From Sulfurovum sp. (GTDB lineage: Bacteria > Campylobacterota > Campylobacteria > Campylobacterales > Sulfurovaceae): a DNA stretch of 14,519 nucleotides. Below are positions 6,687 to 14,069 of the stretch, piece after piece. Location of the stretch: positions 1 to 14,519 of the forward strand of contig JALSSQ010000131.1 in assembly GCA_026984165.1 (NCBI GenBank), given 5' to 3'. The notes beneath the pieces are model-generated. The model was not told the origin of the DNA and did not search any database. It saw nothing but the letters and a program-made list of their open reading frames with translations. A program made the position numbers and the translations under genes. Position 1 is the stretch's first letter. Each line of letters opens with the position of its first letter.

Positions 6687-7690
6687 AATACAACGATATA
6701 AACTTTAATAACACAACCATACTTATTACAGGTGGTGCAGGATTTATTGGTTCAAATTTGGCCTTTTATTTTCAAGAGCATTTTCCCAAAGCTCAAATTG
6801 TCATTTTTGACTGTTTTCGAAGCGAAGAGGTCTTCTCTAATGGTAATCTCAAAAGTTTTGGACACTACAAAAATCTCATAGGTTTTCATGGTGACATCAT
6901 CTGTGGAAATTTAAACAGTATTACAGACATGGAAAGACTACAAAAATATAATTTTGACTATATCTTCCATGAAGCTGCTATTTCCGACACACGTGTATAT
7001 GACCAAGAGATTATTATGCAAACCAATGTCAATAGTTTTTATACCTTACTTGACATGGCAAAGACAATGCAAGCAACACTTGTTTATGCTTCTTCTGCCG
7101 CAACCTATGGTTCACAGCCTTCACCACAAACCGTAGGCAAAGAAAACCCCGAGAACCCATATGGTTTTTCCAAGTATGCCATGGATCAAATTGCCTATCG
7201 ATATATAGACGAAAACCCAGAAATGACCATCGTAGGACTAAAATATTTTAATGTATATGGTGCAAGAGAATTTTTTAAAGATAAAACCGCTTCTACTATT
7301 ATTCAGTTTGGACATCAAATCTTAAGAGGTAAAGCACCTAGACTTTTTGAAGGCAGTGATACTATTGTAAGGGATTTTGTTTACATCAAAGATGTCATAC
7401 AGGCCAATATAAAAGCTTGCAATGCAAAAAAATCAGGTGTCTACAATGTAGGTACATCTAAACCAAGAAGTTTTCAAGACATTGCAGATATTTTACAAAA
7501 AGAGTTGGGTACTGACTATGGTACTGACTATTTCCCAAATCCTTTTACAGGCTATCAAATGCATACGCAAGCAGATATTTCAAGCACTAAAAAATTTTTA
7601 GGCTATACTCCAGAATGGGAACTTGAAGAGGGTATTAAAGATTATCTTCCTGAGATAAAACGTTTGTATGATGAAGAGGTCAATATATAA
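6683..7690 (+). CDS. hldD: ADP-L-glycero-D-manno-heptose 6-epimerase
   Basis: Converts ADP-D-glycero-D-manno-heptose to the L-glycero form used by heptosyltransferases. It is a 335-residue extended short-chain dehydrogenase/reductase: nucleotide-binding GGAGFIGSN (17-25), ASSAATYG (136-143) and the catalytic pair Y160-x3-K164 in NPYGFSKY. The region LKYFNVYGARE and RGKAPRLFEGSDTIVRDFVYIKDV is typical of HldD, as is FPNPFTGYQMHTQADI near the end. ATG 6683 is chosen because it overlaps the gmhB stop in an ATGA and gives the expected N-terminus; an upstream ATG at 6641 would add 14 basic residues out of the gmhB coding sequence. There is no obvious ribosome site, so coupling or leaderless initiation is likely. 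A 12-bp tandem repeat lies near the 3' end. Confidence 0.95.
   Translation: MKYNDINFNNTTILITGGAGFIGSNLAFYFQEHFPKAQIVIFDCFRSEEVFSNGNLKSFGHYKNLIGFHGDIICGNLNSITDMERLQKYNFDYIFHEAAISDTRVYDQEIIMQTNVNSFYTLLDMAKTMQATLVYASSAATYGSQPSPQTVGKENPENPYGFSKYAMDQIAYRYIDENPEMTIVGLKYFNVYGAREFFKDKTASTIIQFGHQILRGKAPRLFEGSDTIVRDFVYIKDVIQANIKACNAKKSGVYNVGTSKPRSFQDIADILQKELGTDYGTDYFPNPFTGYQMHTQADISSTKKFLGYTPEWELEEGIKDYLPEIKRLYDEEVNI
7508..7531 (+). repeat. Perfect 12-bp tandem duplication inside hldD
   Basis: GGTACTGACTAT occurs twice head to tail (7508-7519 and 7520-7531), encoding Gly-Thr-Asp-Tyr twice. The frame is kept. It may be a recent slippage duplication, or a repeat built into this loop of the family. Confidence 0.7.
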
Positions 7691-7693
7691 GGA
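7688..7693 (+). promoter_or_regulatory. Ribosome binding site fixing the TTG start of hldE
   Basis: TAAGGA overlaps the hldD stop codon and ends seven bases before TTG 7701. The resulting 475-residue HldE agrees with the usual length of about 477. Using the ATG at 7668 would add 11 residues that lie within hldD and would ignore this site. Confidence 0.6.
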
Positions 7694-7700
7694 AATACTA

Positions 7701-9128
7701 TTGATAAATCTAAAAGATAAACAACCACATATTCTTGTCATTGGCGATTTAATGATAGACCACTATCTTTGGGGTTCTTGTGAACGCATTTCGCCTGAAG
7801 CACCTGTGCAAGTAGTAACTATAGAAAAAGAAACATCTATACTGGGTGGGGCAGGTAATGTAGTACATAATCTTTCGGCTTTGGGGGCAAATATTGATGT
7901 GATGTCTGTTGTGGGTGATGACAAAAATGCACAAGAGCTACGTACTTTACTTCAAGCGCTTAGCTTAAAAAATACATATCTATATACACAAACAGGTCGC
8001 CATACTTCCAAAAAAAGTCGCATTATCGCTTCACAACAACAAGTTGTTCGATACGACAAAGAAAGTACTGAAGATATTCCTCCTGACATTCAAAAGAAGA
8101 TGCTCGATACCCTTGCCCATACTATCAACACTTACGATAGCATACTACTTTCCGATTATGGGAAAGGTGTCCTAACTACTACATTTACTGAAAATATCAT
8201 AGCTCTTGCAAACAAAGCTGATGTTAAAGTACTTGTAGATCCCAAGGGAACAGACTATAGTAAATACAGGGGTGCTTACTTACTCACACCCAATAAAAAA
8301 GAAGCGATGGTTGCCTCAGGCATTTCTATCAACGATACAAAAAGTTTACAACAAGCTATTAGTATGCTACACAAGACCTGTCAACTTTGCGTGTCTCTTA
8401 TCACTTTGAGTGAAGATGGTATTGCTATTTACGATGACACACTTAGAGTGTTTCCTACAGTTGCTCGAGAGGTGTATGATGTGACTGGAGCAGGTGACAC
8501 AGTACTTGCATCTTTAGGCTTTTCACTCTCTGTTGGTTATGATATTGACAATGCTGTCAAATTTGCCAACCTTGCTGCAGGTGTTGTTGTGGGTAAAATA
8601 GGTTCTGCCACTGCCACACTTAACGAGATTATAGAATACGAGTCAATCCTCAATAAATCAACCAGTGATTCACATATCAAAACACTGGATGAAGTGACTT
8701 TACTGAGTAAAGAATTGAAAAAAAGAGGCAAAAGAATTGTCTTTACCAATGGATGTTTTGATATTTTGCATATAGGGCATGTTAAGTACCTAGAAGAAGC
8801 CAAAAGCTATGGAGATGTTCTTATAGTAGGACTCAATTCCGATGAAAGTGTACGTCGTCTTAAAGGAGATAGTCGTCCTGTCAATACAGAAGATGATAGA
8901 GCCTATATTTTGGCATCACTCGAAGCAGTAGACTACGTTGTAAAGTTTAATGACGATACTCCTTATACACTTATCAAAGCAGTACAACCTCATATATTAG
9001 TTAAAGGTGGAGACTATGAAGGTAAAGAAGTTATAGGACAAGACATTGCAGATGAGCTACGTCTCGTACAATTTATTGATGGTAAAAGTACTACAAAAAC
9101 CATAGAAAAAATAAAAAAAGGGCAATAA
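7701..9128 (+). CDS. hldE: Bifunctional heptose 7-phosphate kinase / heptose 1-phosphate adenylyltransferase
   Basis: Catalyses two steps of ADP-heptose synthesis: phosphorylation of D-glycero-D-manno-heptose 7-phosphate at C1, and later addition of AMP from ATP to heptose 1-phosphate. The 475-residue protein is a fusion. The N-terminal PfkB/ribokinase domain has ILVIGDLMIDHYLWG, SPEAPVQ and LGGAGNVVHNL near the start, and DVTGAGD (260-266) with base D266. The C-terminal cytidylyltransferase-like domain has FTNGCFDILHIGH with HIGH at 357-360, GLNSDESVRRLKGDSRP, and KGGDYEGKEVIGQD. The start is TTG 7701, with TAAGGA upstream, 10 bases after hldD; ATG 7668 is the alternative. It sits between hldD and gmhA, its pathway partners. 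In some bacteria these are two separate proteins; here they are intact and fused. Confidence 0.96.
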   Translation: MINLKDKQPHILVIGDLMIDHYLWGSCERISPEAPVQVVTIEKETSILGGAGNVVHNLSALGANIDVMSVVGDDKNAQELRTLLQALSLKNTYLYTQTGRHTSKKSRIIASQQQVVRYDKESTEDIPPDIQKKMLDTLAHTINTYDSILLSDYGKGVLTTTFTENIIALANKADVKVLVDPKGTDYSKYRGAYLLTPNKKEAMVASGISINDTKSLQQAISMLHKTCQLCVSLITLSEDGIAIYDDTLRVFPTVAREVYDVTGAGDTVLASLGFSLSVGYDIDNAVKFANLAAGVVVGKIGSATATLNEIIEYESILNKSTSDSHIKTLDEVTLLSKELKKRGKRIVFTNGCFDILHIGHVKYLEEAKSYGDVLIVGLNSDESVRRLKGDSRPVNTEDDRAYILASLEAVDYVVKFNDDTPYTLIKAVQPHILVKGGDYEGKEVIGQDIADELRLVQFIDGKSTTKTIEKIKKGQ

Positions 9129-9129
9129 T

Positions 9130-9705
9130 ATGAGCCATACTAAACAAACAATAAAAGATGAATTTATTTCACATTTGCAAACAGTTAACGATGTCATTGG
9201 AAATATGGAAGATCCATTAAAAGAAGCTTCTTTATTAACCATAGAGGTCTTAAAACGAGGAAATAAAATACTTCTTTGTGGTAATGGAGGCTCAGCCGCG
9301 GATGCACAGCATATTGCAGCTGAGCTTACTGGACGCTACAAAACAGAGCGTCGTGGGCTCCCAGCTATTGCACTCACAACAGATACATCTGCACTGACAG
9401 CCATAAGTAATGATTATGGATACACAAGAGTATTCGATCGACAGCTTGAAGCTTTAGCAAATAAAGGTGATTTACTCATAGGTATTTCTACCTCTGGAAA
9501 TTCAGAAAATATTATTTCAGCATTAAAACTTGCAAAAAAATTAGGTTGCAAAACACTAGGCTTTTCGGGACATGATGGAGGAAAAATGAATGATATGTGT
9601 GATGTCAATCTAGTGGTCCCCTCTAACGACACACCACGTATACAAGAGATGCATATACTTTTTGGACATACCCTTTGTCAAATTATAGATAATCAACTAA
9701 GTTAA
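9130..9705 (+). CDS. gmhA: Sedoheptulose 7-phosphate isomerase
   Basis: First committed step of heptose synthesis: isomerises sedoheptulose 7-phosphate to D-glycero-D-manno-heptose 7-phosphate. The 191-residue SIS-domain protein carries CGNGGSAADAQHIAAEL with metal ligand H61 and E65, GISTSGNSENI for phosphate binding (118-128), and TPRIQEMHILFGH with Q172 and H180. These positions coincide with the active-site residues known from E. coli GmhA. AAGGG at 9118-9122 lies seven bases before ATG 9130, and only one base separates it from hldE. Last gene of the plus-strand operon; its final nine bases overlap the end of the opposing waaF gene, with no terminator visible between them. Confidence 0.96.
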   Translation: MSHTKQTIKDEFISHLQTVNDVIGNMEDPLKEASLLTIEVLKRGNKILLCGNGGSAADAQHIAAELTGRYKTERRGLPAIALTTDTSALTAISNDYGYTRVFDRQLEALANKGDLLIGISTSGNSENIISALKLAKKLGCKTLGFSGHDGGKMNDMCDVNLVVPSNDTPRIQEMHILFGHTLCQIIDNQLS

Positions 9706-10644
9706 CGTTTGAATAGCTTGCAAAACATCTATGCTCTCTATATGTTTCATACATTCATGGTGTCCTAATGGACAAGTACGCTTCATACACGGTGCACATG
9801 CCATCTTCTTTTTAATGATAACACTTTTAACATTCTGCCATTGAGAAGTCTCTTTCTCTTTGGTTGGACCAAAAAGTGCTACTGTTGGTATCTGATAAGC
9901 AGCCGCAATATGCATAGGACCGCTATCACCTGTAATAAATAGTGATAATCCACCTATCATTTGACACAACTCGACAATCGTTGTCTTTCCACATGTATTC
10001 TGATAGTTTTGTATTTTATGTTTCTGGAGTATAGCTTCAATATCGTTAGCTATATCTATTTCGGATGGACCCCCAAATATAACGATATCATAATGCTTAT
10101 GCAACGCCACTGCGACTTCTGCAAACTTTTCAGGATACCAACGCTTTGCTGAACCATAAGAAGCTCCAGGATTAAGTCCCAATGTTGGTTTCATGTATGA
10201 GACCGCAGGTAAATAAATGTTTAATGCCTTGGGGGTGCCTCTTAAGCTGAAAATATGATTGAGAAAATCACTATAACGTAAAACCTGATGACGCTCTACT
10301 CCTCTTTGTTTATGGTAAATACTTTTCTGTTTTGCATCAATAAACCACAATAACACTTTAGTACTCCATGCACTTCTAAAGGAGAAAGCATAATCAAAAG
10401 TACCTAATTTCTTTGCCGCTTGAAACAGCCAAAACCATCTAAATTTTACATGCCTACTTTCATCTATAACAATTTTTTCCACAGAAGGATGTTTTTGAAA
10501 AATAGCAGTAGAAATTGCTGTACCAAATAAGGTTATTTTAGCATGGGGATAGACTTCAAGTAACATCTCTAATGCCGGTGTAATCATCACACTATCCCCT
10601 AACCATGTAGGTACTTCGATACATATTTTCACGATTTTCAACAT
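9697..10644 (-). CDS. waaF: ADP-heptose:LPS heptosyltransferase II
   Basis: Adds the second heptose of the inner core from ADP-L,D-heptose, the product of the opposing operon. The 315-residue GT9 protein has the N-terminal acceptor motif VPTWLGDSVMITPAL with D17, LGLNPGASYGSAKRWYPEKFAEV (155-177) around the donor site, and TGDSGPMHIAAA with D240 and H245. The C-terminus carries the cysteine cluster C283, C286, C291, C298 (ACAPC, TCPLGHHEC), common in WaaF-like proteins. The length resembles C. jejuni WaaF (about 319) more than E. coli WaaF (348). The ATG at 10642-10644 overlaps the stop of the upstream GT2 gene by seven bases and has no clear ribosome site. Last gene of the minus operon; the stop overlaps the gmhA stop. 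Confidence 0.93.
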   Translation of the reverse strand: MLKIVKICIEVPTWLGDSVMITPALEMLLEVYPHAKITLFGTAISTAIFQKHPSVEKIVIDESRHVKFRWFWLFQAAKKLGTFDYAFSFRSAWSTKVLLWFIDAKQKSIYHKQRGVERHQVLRYSDFLNHIFSLRGTPKALNIYLPAVSYMKPTLGLNPGASYGSAKRWYPEKFAEVAVALHKHYDIVIFGGPSEIDIANDIEAILQKHKIQNYQNTCGKTTIVELCQMIGGLSLFITGDSGPMHIAAAYQIPTVALFGPTKEKETSQWQNVKSVIIKKKMACAPCMKRTCPLGHHECMKHIESIDVLQAIQTLT

Positions 10645-11498
10645 ACCAAGGTATAATGTTTTTTACTCAATTCAAGTTTAAAAATCTTTTCAAGTTTCAA
10701 CATCCACATATGTTTTTTTTCTTTTTTACTTAATTTATATTTTTTATCTGCTATATATATACCTTCAGCAGGTTCTAGCCAATCTTTCACCCATTTTGGA
10801 TGTGTACCACTAAACTCTCGAATAATCTTTTGATTAATCTGAGAATAATCAATATCATCATGCGATTTATTCCAGTACTTTTGCACCTGTTTGCTTTTTA
10901 GATTCATCTGTTTTTCACTTCTTATCCAACCATAATGATATATTGTAGCACCTACTAATGCAGCCTTTGGATAACGTCCTATCTTATTTTTATCTAACAC
11001 AAGCCAAAACAATCCATCAGGTGCATAAGAACGTATAGAATTTTTCAATATCCTAGGAGCTCTTCTGTACCATCCAGGGCTCCACACATAACTATTTTGA
11101 TTACCATAAAAATGAAGATAATCGAATACTAAAGCTTCGACATCTTCATCATCTACATACTTTTGCATGCTGTGATATATGGTAGCAATATCATCTTCAT
11201 GAATCACTTCATCTGCCTCTACATAAAATACCCAATCTCCTGTACAATTAAACTGTGCTATCATTTTTTGTTGCCCATACACGTAACCTCTGTCTTGCAT
11301 TGTATCATTCCAATGCGTATGTATAATCTTTATTTTTGATTCATGCAGAGCTTCTAACATACTTTGGGTATTGTCATCACATGGTCCTAAAGCAATAATA
11401 AATTCATCTACAATCGGTAAAACCGACCGTATAGACTCTATAAAAGGATACCCTAACATCTGTCCATTTTTTAGAAATGAAAATCCACTTACTTTCAT
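10638..11498 (-). CDS. GT2-family glycosyltransferase, core region
   Basis: A 286-residue GT-A glycosyltransferase. The start MKVSGFSFLKNG, IESIRSVLPIVDEFIIALG, and GDWVFYVEADEVIHEDD (metal site around E94-E98) belong to a widely found, mostly uncharacterised GT2 subfamily. The segments DYLHFYGN and YRRAPRILKN fit the same group. The C-terminal 50 residues are lysine-rich and may contact the membrane or acceptor. The ATG at 11496-11498 is chosen because it overlaps the upstream stop in an ATGA and has GAAGGG just before it; an upstream ATG at 11517-11519 would add seven residues. It lies directly before waaF in an operon of core glycosyltransferases, so transfer of a core sugar is likely. Donor and linkage are unknown. 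It carries an A8 run (plus-strand T8 at 10713-10720) that is in frame here. Confidence 0.85.
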   Translation of the reverse strand: MKVSGFSFLKNGQMLGYPFIESIRSVLPIVDEFIIALGPCDDNTQSMLEALHESKIKIIHTHWNDTMQDRGYVYGQQKMIAQFNCTGDWVFYVEADEVIHEDDIATIYHSMQKYVDDEDVEALVFDYLHFYGNQNSYVWSPGWYRRAPRILKNSIRSYAPDGLFWLVLDKNKIGRYPKAALVGATIYHYGWIRSEKQMNLKSKQVQKYWNKSHDDIDYSQINQKIIREFSGTHPKWVKDWLEPAEGIYIADKKYKLSKKEKKHMWMLKLEKIFKLELSKKHYTLVC

Positions 11499-12271
11499 TG
11501 TAGCCCTTCTGTGCACCATACCATTTTTTTATCTATTGCACTTTGTAATTTTTCGTCATTTTGAGGTAAAGATTTTCTTGTATTTTCAGGATGATACAGA
11601 TGGTATGCAATAGCATGAAACTTTAGATCTCTACGTTTAATACCTGCATTCATTAAACGCACTGCAAATTCACTATCTTCTCTTCCCCATCCAACAAATG
11701 CTTCATTAAATCCATTCACTTTATACGCATCTGTACGATGCAGTGAAAAATTACAACTCTTAATACCTTGAATCGTACTACGATATCCGGAGCATAAAGA
11801 TGCTAAACACTTCATATGTATCGCATTTTTACGATTAGATAAACCTTTTTGATAAAATGAAAAGGTAATCTTTTTCGAATATATTATCTCTAATGTTTTT
11901 TCTTTATCTATCAACACTCTTGAACCTTGTAAAAATGCACCCTCTTTCGCAAAGGAGAGATGATCCTCCACAAATAAAGGATGCAGTACCATATCCCCAT
12001 CAATCAAAATAAGATAACTACCTTGTGACATCCTAATCGCACCATTACGAGCACTTGCTGCCCTAAATCCATCATCTTCCTGCCAAAAATGATGCAATTC
12101 AATAGGGAAAAAATCTTGATATTTTTCAATTAATTTTTTCGTCTTTATACTACTACCATCATCTGCTACAATCACCTCATCAGGCAAAATACTTTGCTGT
12201 AAAATACTTAGAAAGACCAATTCCAACGCTTCTACCCAATTATAGGTTGTAATAATCAATGAAGTAGTCAT
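11495..12271 (-). CDS. GT2 glycosyltransferase with a galactosyltransferase-type C-terminal motif
   Basis: A 258-residue GT-A enzyme. The N-terminus SLIITTYNWVEALELVFLSILQQ and DEVIVADDGSS (31-41) bind the nucleotide. FRAASARNGAI is followed by the metal motif DGD (91-93) in YLILIDGDMVLHP. The C-terminal FNEAFVGWGREDSEFAVRL contains GWGRED (194-199), the acceptor-side signature of the Glyco_transf_7C group shared by beta-1,4-galactosyltransferases and chondroitin-synthase domains. A hexose or hexosamine transferase acting on the outer core is a reasonable inference; the sugar is not determined. It overlaps both neighbours by four bases (ATGA at 12268-12271 and at 11495-11498), so the three GT2 genes are probably translated in concert. 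Confidence 0.87.
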   Translation of the reverse strand: MTTSLIITTYNWVEALELVFLSILQQSILPDEVIVADDGSSIKTKKLIEKYQDFFPIELHHFWQEDDGFRAASARNGAIRMSQGSYLILIDGDMVLHPLFVEDHLSFAKEGAFLQGSRVLIDKEKTLEIIYSKKITFSFYQKGLSNRKNAIHMKCLASLCSGYRSTIQGIKSCNFSLHRTDAYKVNGFNEAFVGWGREDSEFAVRLMNAGIKRRDLKFHAIAYHLYHPENTRKSLPQNDEKLQSAIDKKMVWCTEGLQ

Positions 12272-13017
12272 TTTTGATTTGCTTCCATCAATTTAATATA
12301 TTTATAAAATACACCATTTGCATTAGATAAAGCAATTAAAAAACCTTCATATCCATACATAAACCCTTTTTGAAAAAAATAATTTTTTATAAACAAAAAA
12401 CATGAATGAACTATTGCTTTAAAAAGAGAAGATTGTTTCTTAGCCTTATTCTCTTGTGCATACAAGGAAGAATAATGATTCATTTTTGATAATAGTTCGC
12501 CTGCATTATCAAAAGTATAATGCTTAAAAGAATATATTAACTTTTCTTTCCTTGTACCCTTATCATACATCAAACTTTCATGCACCTGATTATTATTAAA
12601 TTGAACATTTGTTTTATTAAAGAGTCTATCTACATAATCATTTTCCCAACCACAGCAATTTAATAATTTATGCCTGTAATAATTATGTCTATGTATGGCA
12701 TAAACCATCATTTTATTTAAAGATAAATTTAATATTTCATTGACTAACATTTCATTAAAAATTTCATCACTGTCAACTGAAAGTATCCAATCATTCGAAG
12801 CCTTAGAAATGGCTAAATTTTTCAAAGGTCCAAAACCAATAAAAGGTGAAGTATAGATTTTAACATTTGCATACTGCTTTACAATTTCCAAGGTATTATC
12901 CTGTGAGCCATTGTCTAGTACAATAATCTCATTAAATCGCTGCAGAGCATTTAAACATTCACCAATATATTTGGATGAATCTTTTGTTAAAATGATAACA
13001 CTTATTTTGTTAGCCAA
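12268..13017 (-). CDS. WaaE/KdtX-like GT2 glycosyltransferase of the inner core
   Basis: A 249-residue GT2 protein resembling WaaE, which in Klebsiella and Serratia adds beta-glucose to heptose I. ISVIILTKDSSKYIGECLNAL and EIIVLDNGSQDNT open the domain. FIGFGPLKNLAISKASNDWILSVDSDE holds the characteristic FGPLKN and the metal motif D82-S-D84-E85. HRHNYYRHKLLNCCGWENDYVDRLFNK, QVHESL and the C-terminal hydrophobic tail (about residues 203-235) also fit. The start is TTG 13015-13017 with GAGGT at 13024-13028 six bases upstream. It overlaps the preceding GT9 gene by 16 bases and the next gene by four. I leave the symbol blank because acceptor and sugar cannot be confirmed. Confidence 0.85.
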   Translation of the reverse strand: MANKISVIILTKDSSKYIGECLNALQRFNEIIVLDNGSQDNTLEIVKQYANVKIYTSPFIGFGPLKNLAISKASNDWILSVDSDEIFNEMLVNEILNLSLNKMMVYAIHRHNYYRHKLLNCCGWENDYVDRLFNKTNVQFNNNQVHESLMYDKGTRKEKLIYSFKHYTFDNAGELLSKMNHYSSLYAQENKAKKQSSLFKAIVHSCFLFIKNYFFQKGFMYGYEGFLIALSNANGVFYKYIKLMEANQK

Positions 13018-14069
13018 ACTTTTACCTCGTTACATACTATTTGTGGTGCAATTTGATACAAGCAGTCACTTTTACCATGTGCATCATCACATCCTGCTTT
13101 TCCACATGCTACACAGGACATTTGTGCTTGAAATAATGTTATATTACCATAAGTTTGCATAGGCATATTTGTATTTGTATTTTTTTGCAATAGATTAGAC
13201 CAAGGAGACCAAATAGAAAGCAGAGTAGGACCAAAAATAGCAAAAATGCGTTTGTCTTGTGCTGCAGCAATGTGCATATTAAGTGTATCCATACCAATAT
13301 ACGCCATACATCCTTCACTCAACGCTACATATTCATCCAGTGTCGTCTTACCAATAAAATCATAAAGATTCTCTAAAGAGGGTAACTGTGCTTTAATTTC
13401 CATATCTATAGGTGTTTTGGCTCCAGTTATAATAATGGGGATATTTAATGTATTCAAACATTCCAATAAAGTATGTCGTAACTGTGTAGGATAAATTTTA
13501 TATCTATACTGCGCTGAAGGATGAAAAATAAGATACTGCTTTATATTATATATTTTTAACTTTTCAGTAATACTCTTTTTAGCTTTTTCTGTACAAGAGA
13601 TATGCACATCCACTCGGGAGCATTCGATACCTAACAATGCTAAACTTTTTATATTATTACGTACAATGGAATCTTGACTGTCAAAACGATAAGAGTGTTT
13701 TAAAAAAAGTCTTTTCCACCATGATTTCTTTTCTTCTGGTTCAACAGCACTTATTGCATATTTAGATGCTAAAAGAGCATAGATGACACTTCTATCACTT
13801 GCTGTAAGATTGATACTCATATCATATTTTTTATAAATGGCTTTGATGATATCTTGTTCTTGTACAAAACCCTGTTCTTTTTTTCGTTTATAAGAAAAAG
13901 TATGGATAGTCTGAACATGGTCTAACATTTTTGCAATACCTAATGTATCTTCATTGACAAGCATATCTATCTGTACATTTTTATACTTGTTTTTTAATGC
14001 ATTTATAAGAGGTGAAGAGAGGAAAACATCACCATTGGAACGTTGAATAATAATAAGTATTTTATGCAT
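13002..14069 (-). CDS. GT9 heptosyltransferase-family protein (WaaQ/WaaC-like)
   Basis: A 355-residue GT-B protein of the ADP-heptose transferase family. It begins MHKILIIIQRSNGDVFLSSPLINAL, with the conserved acidic residue D14. FHPSAQYRYKIYP replaces the usual P[TG]A-x-W-x-x-K-x-W donor segment, a divergent version. GMDTLNMHIAAA takes the place of the common DSGPMHIAAA, and FGPTLLSIWSPW follows. A C-terminal cysteine group (C319, C322, C327, C336, C346) parallels the one in WaaF. It probably adds a third or branch heptose, but divergence at the donor site means another sugar is possible. The ATG at 14067-14069 overlaps the end of waaL by eight bases, showing where the intact waaL frame should finish. 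It overlaps the next gene by 16 bases. Confidence 0.82.
   Translation of the reverse strand: MHKILIIIQRSNGDVFLSSPLINALKNKYKNVQIDMLVNEDTLGIAKMLDHVQTIHTFSYKRKKEQGFVQEQDIIKAIYKKYDMSINLTASDRSVIYALLASKYAISAVEPEEKKSWWKRLFLKHSYRFDSQDSIVRNNIKSLALLGIECSRVDVHISCTEKAKKSITEKLKIYNIKQYLIFHPSAQYRYKIYPTQLRHTLLECLNTLNIPIIITGAKTPIDMEIKAQLPSLENLYDFIGKTTLDEYVALSEGCMAYIGMDTLNMHIAAAQDKRIFAIFGPTLLSIWSPWSNLLQKNTNTNMPMQTYGNITLFQAQMSCVACGKAGCDDAHGKSDCLYQIAPQIVCNEVKVWLTK
13024..13028 (-). promoter_or_regulatory. Ribosome binding site fixing the TTG start of the WaaE-like gene
   Basis: On the minus strand GAGGT ends six bases before the TTG at 13015-13017. No ATG lies nearby, and MANKISVIIL is the normal GT2 N-terminus, so this site decides the start. 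Confidence 0.6.
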
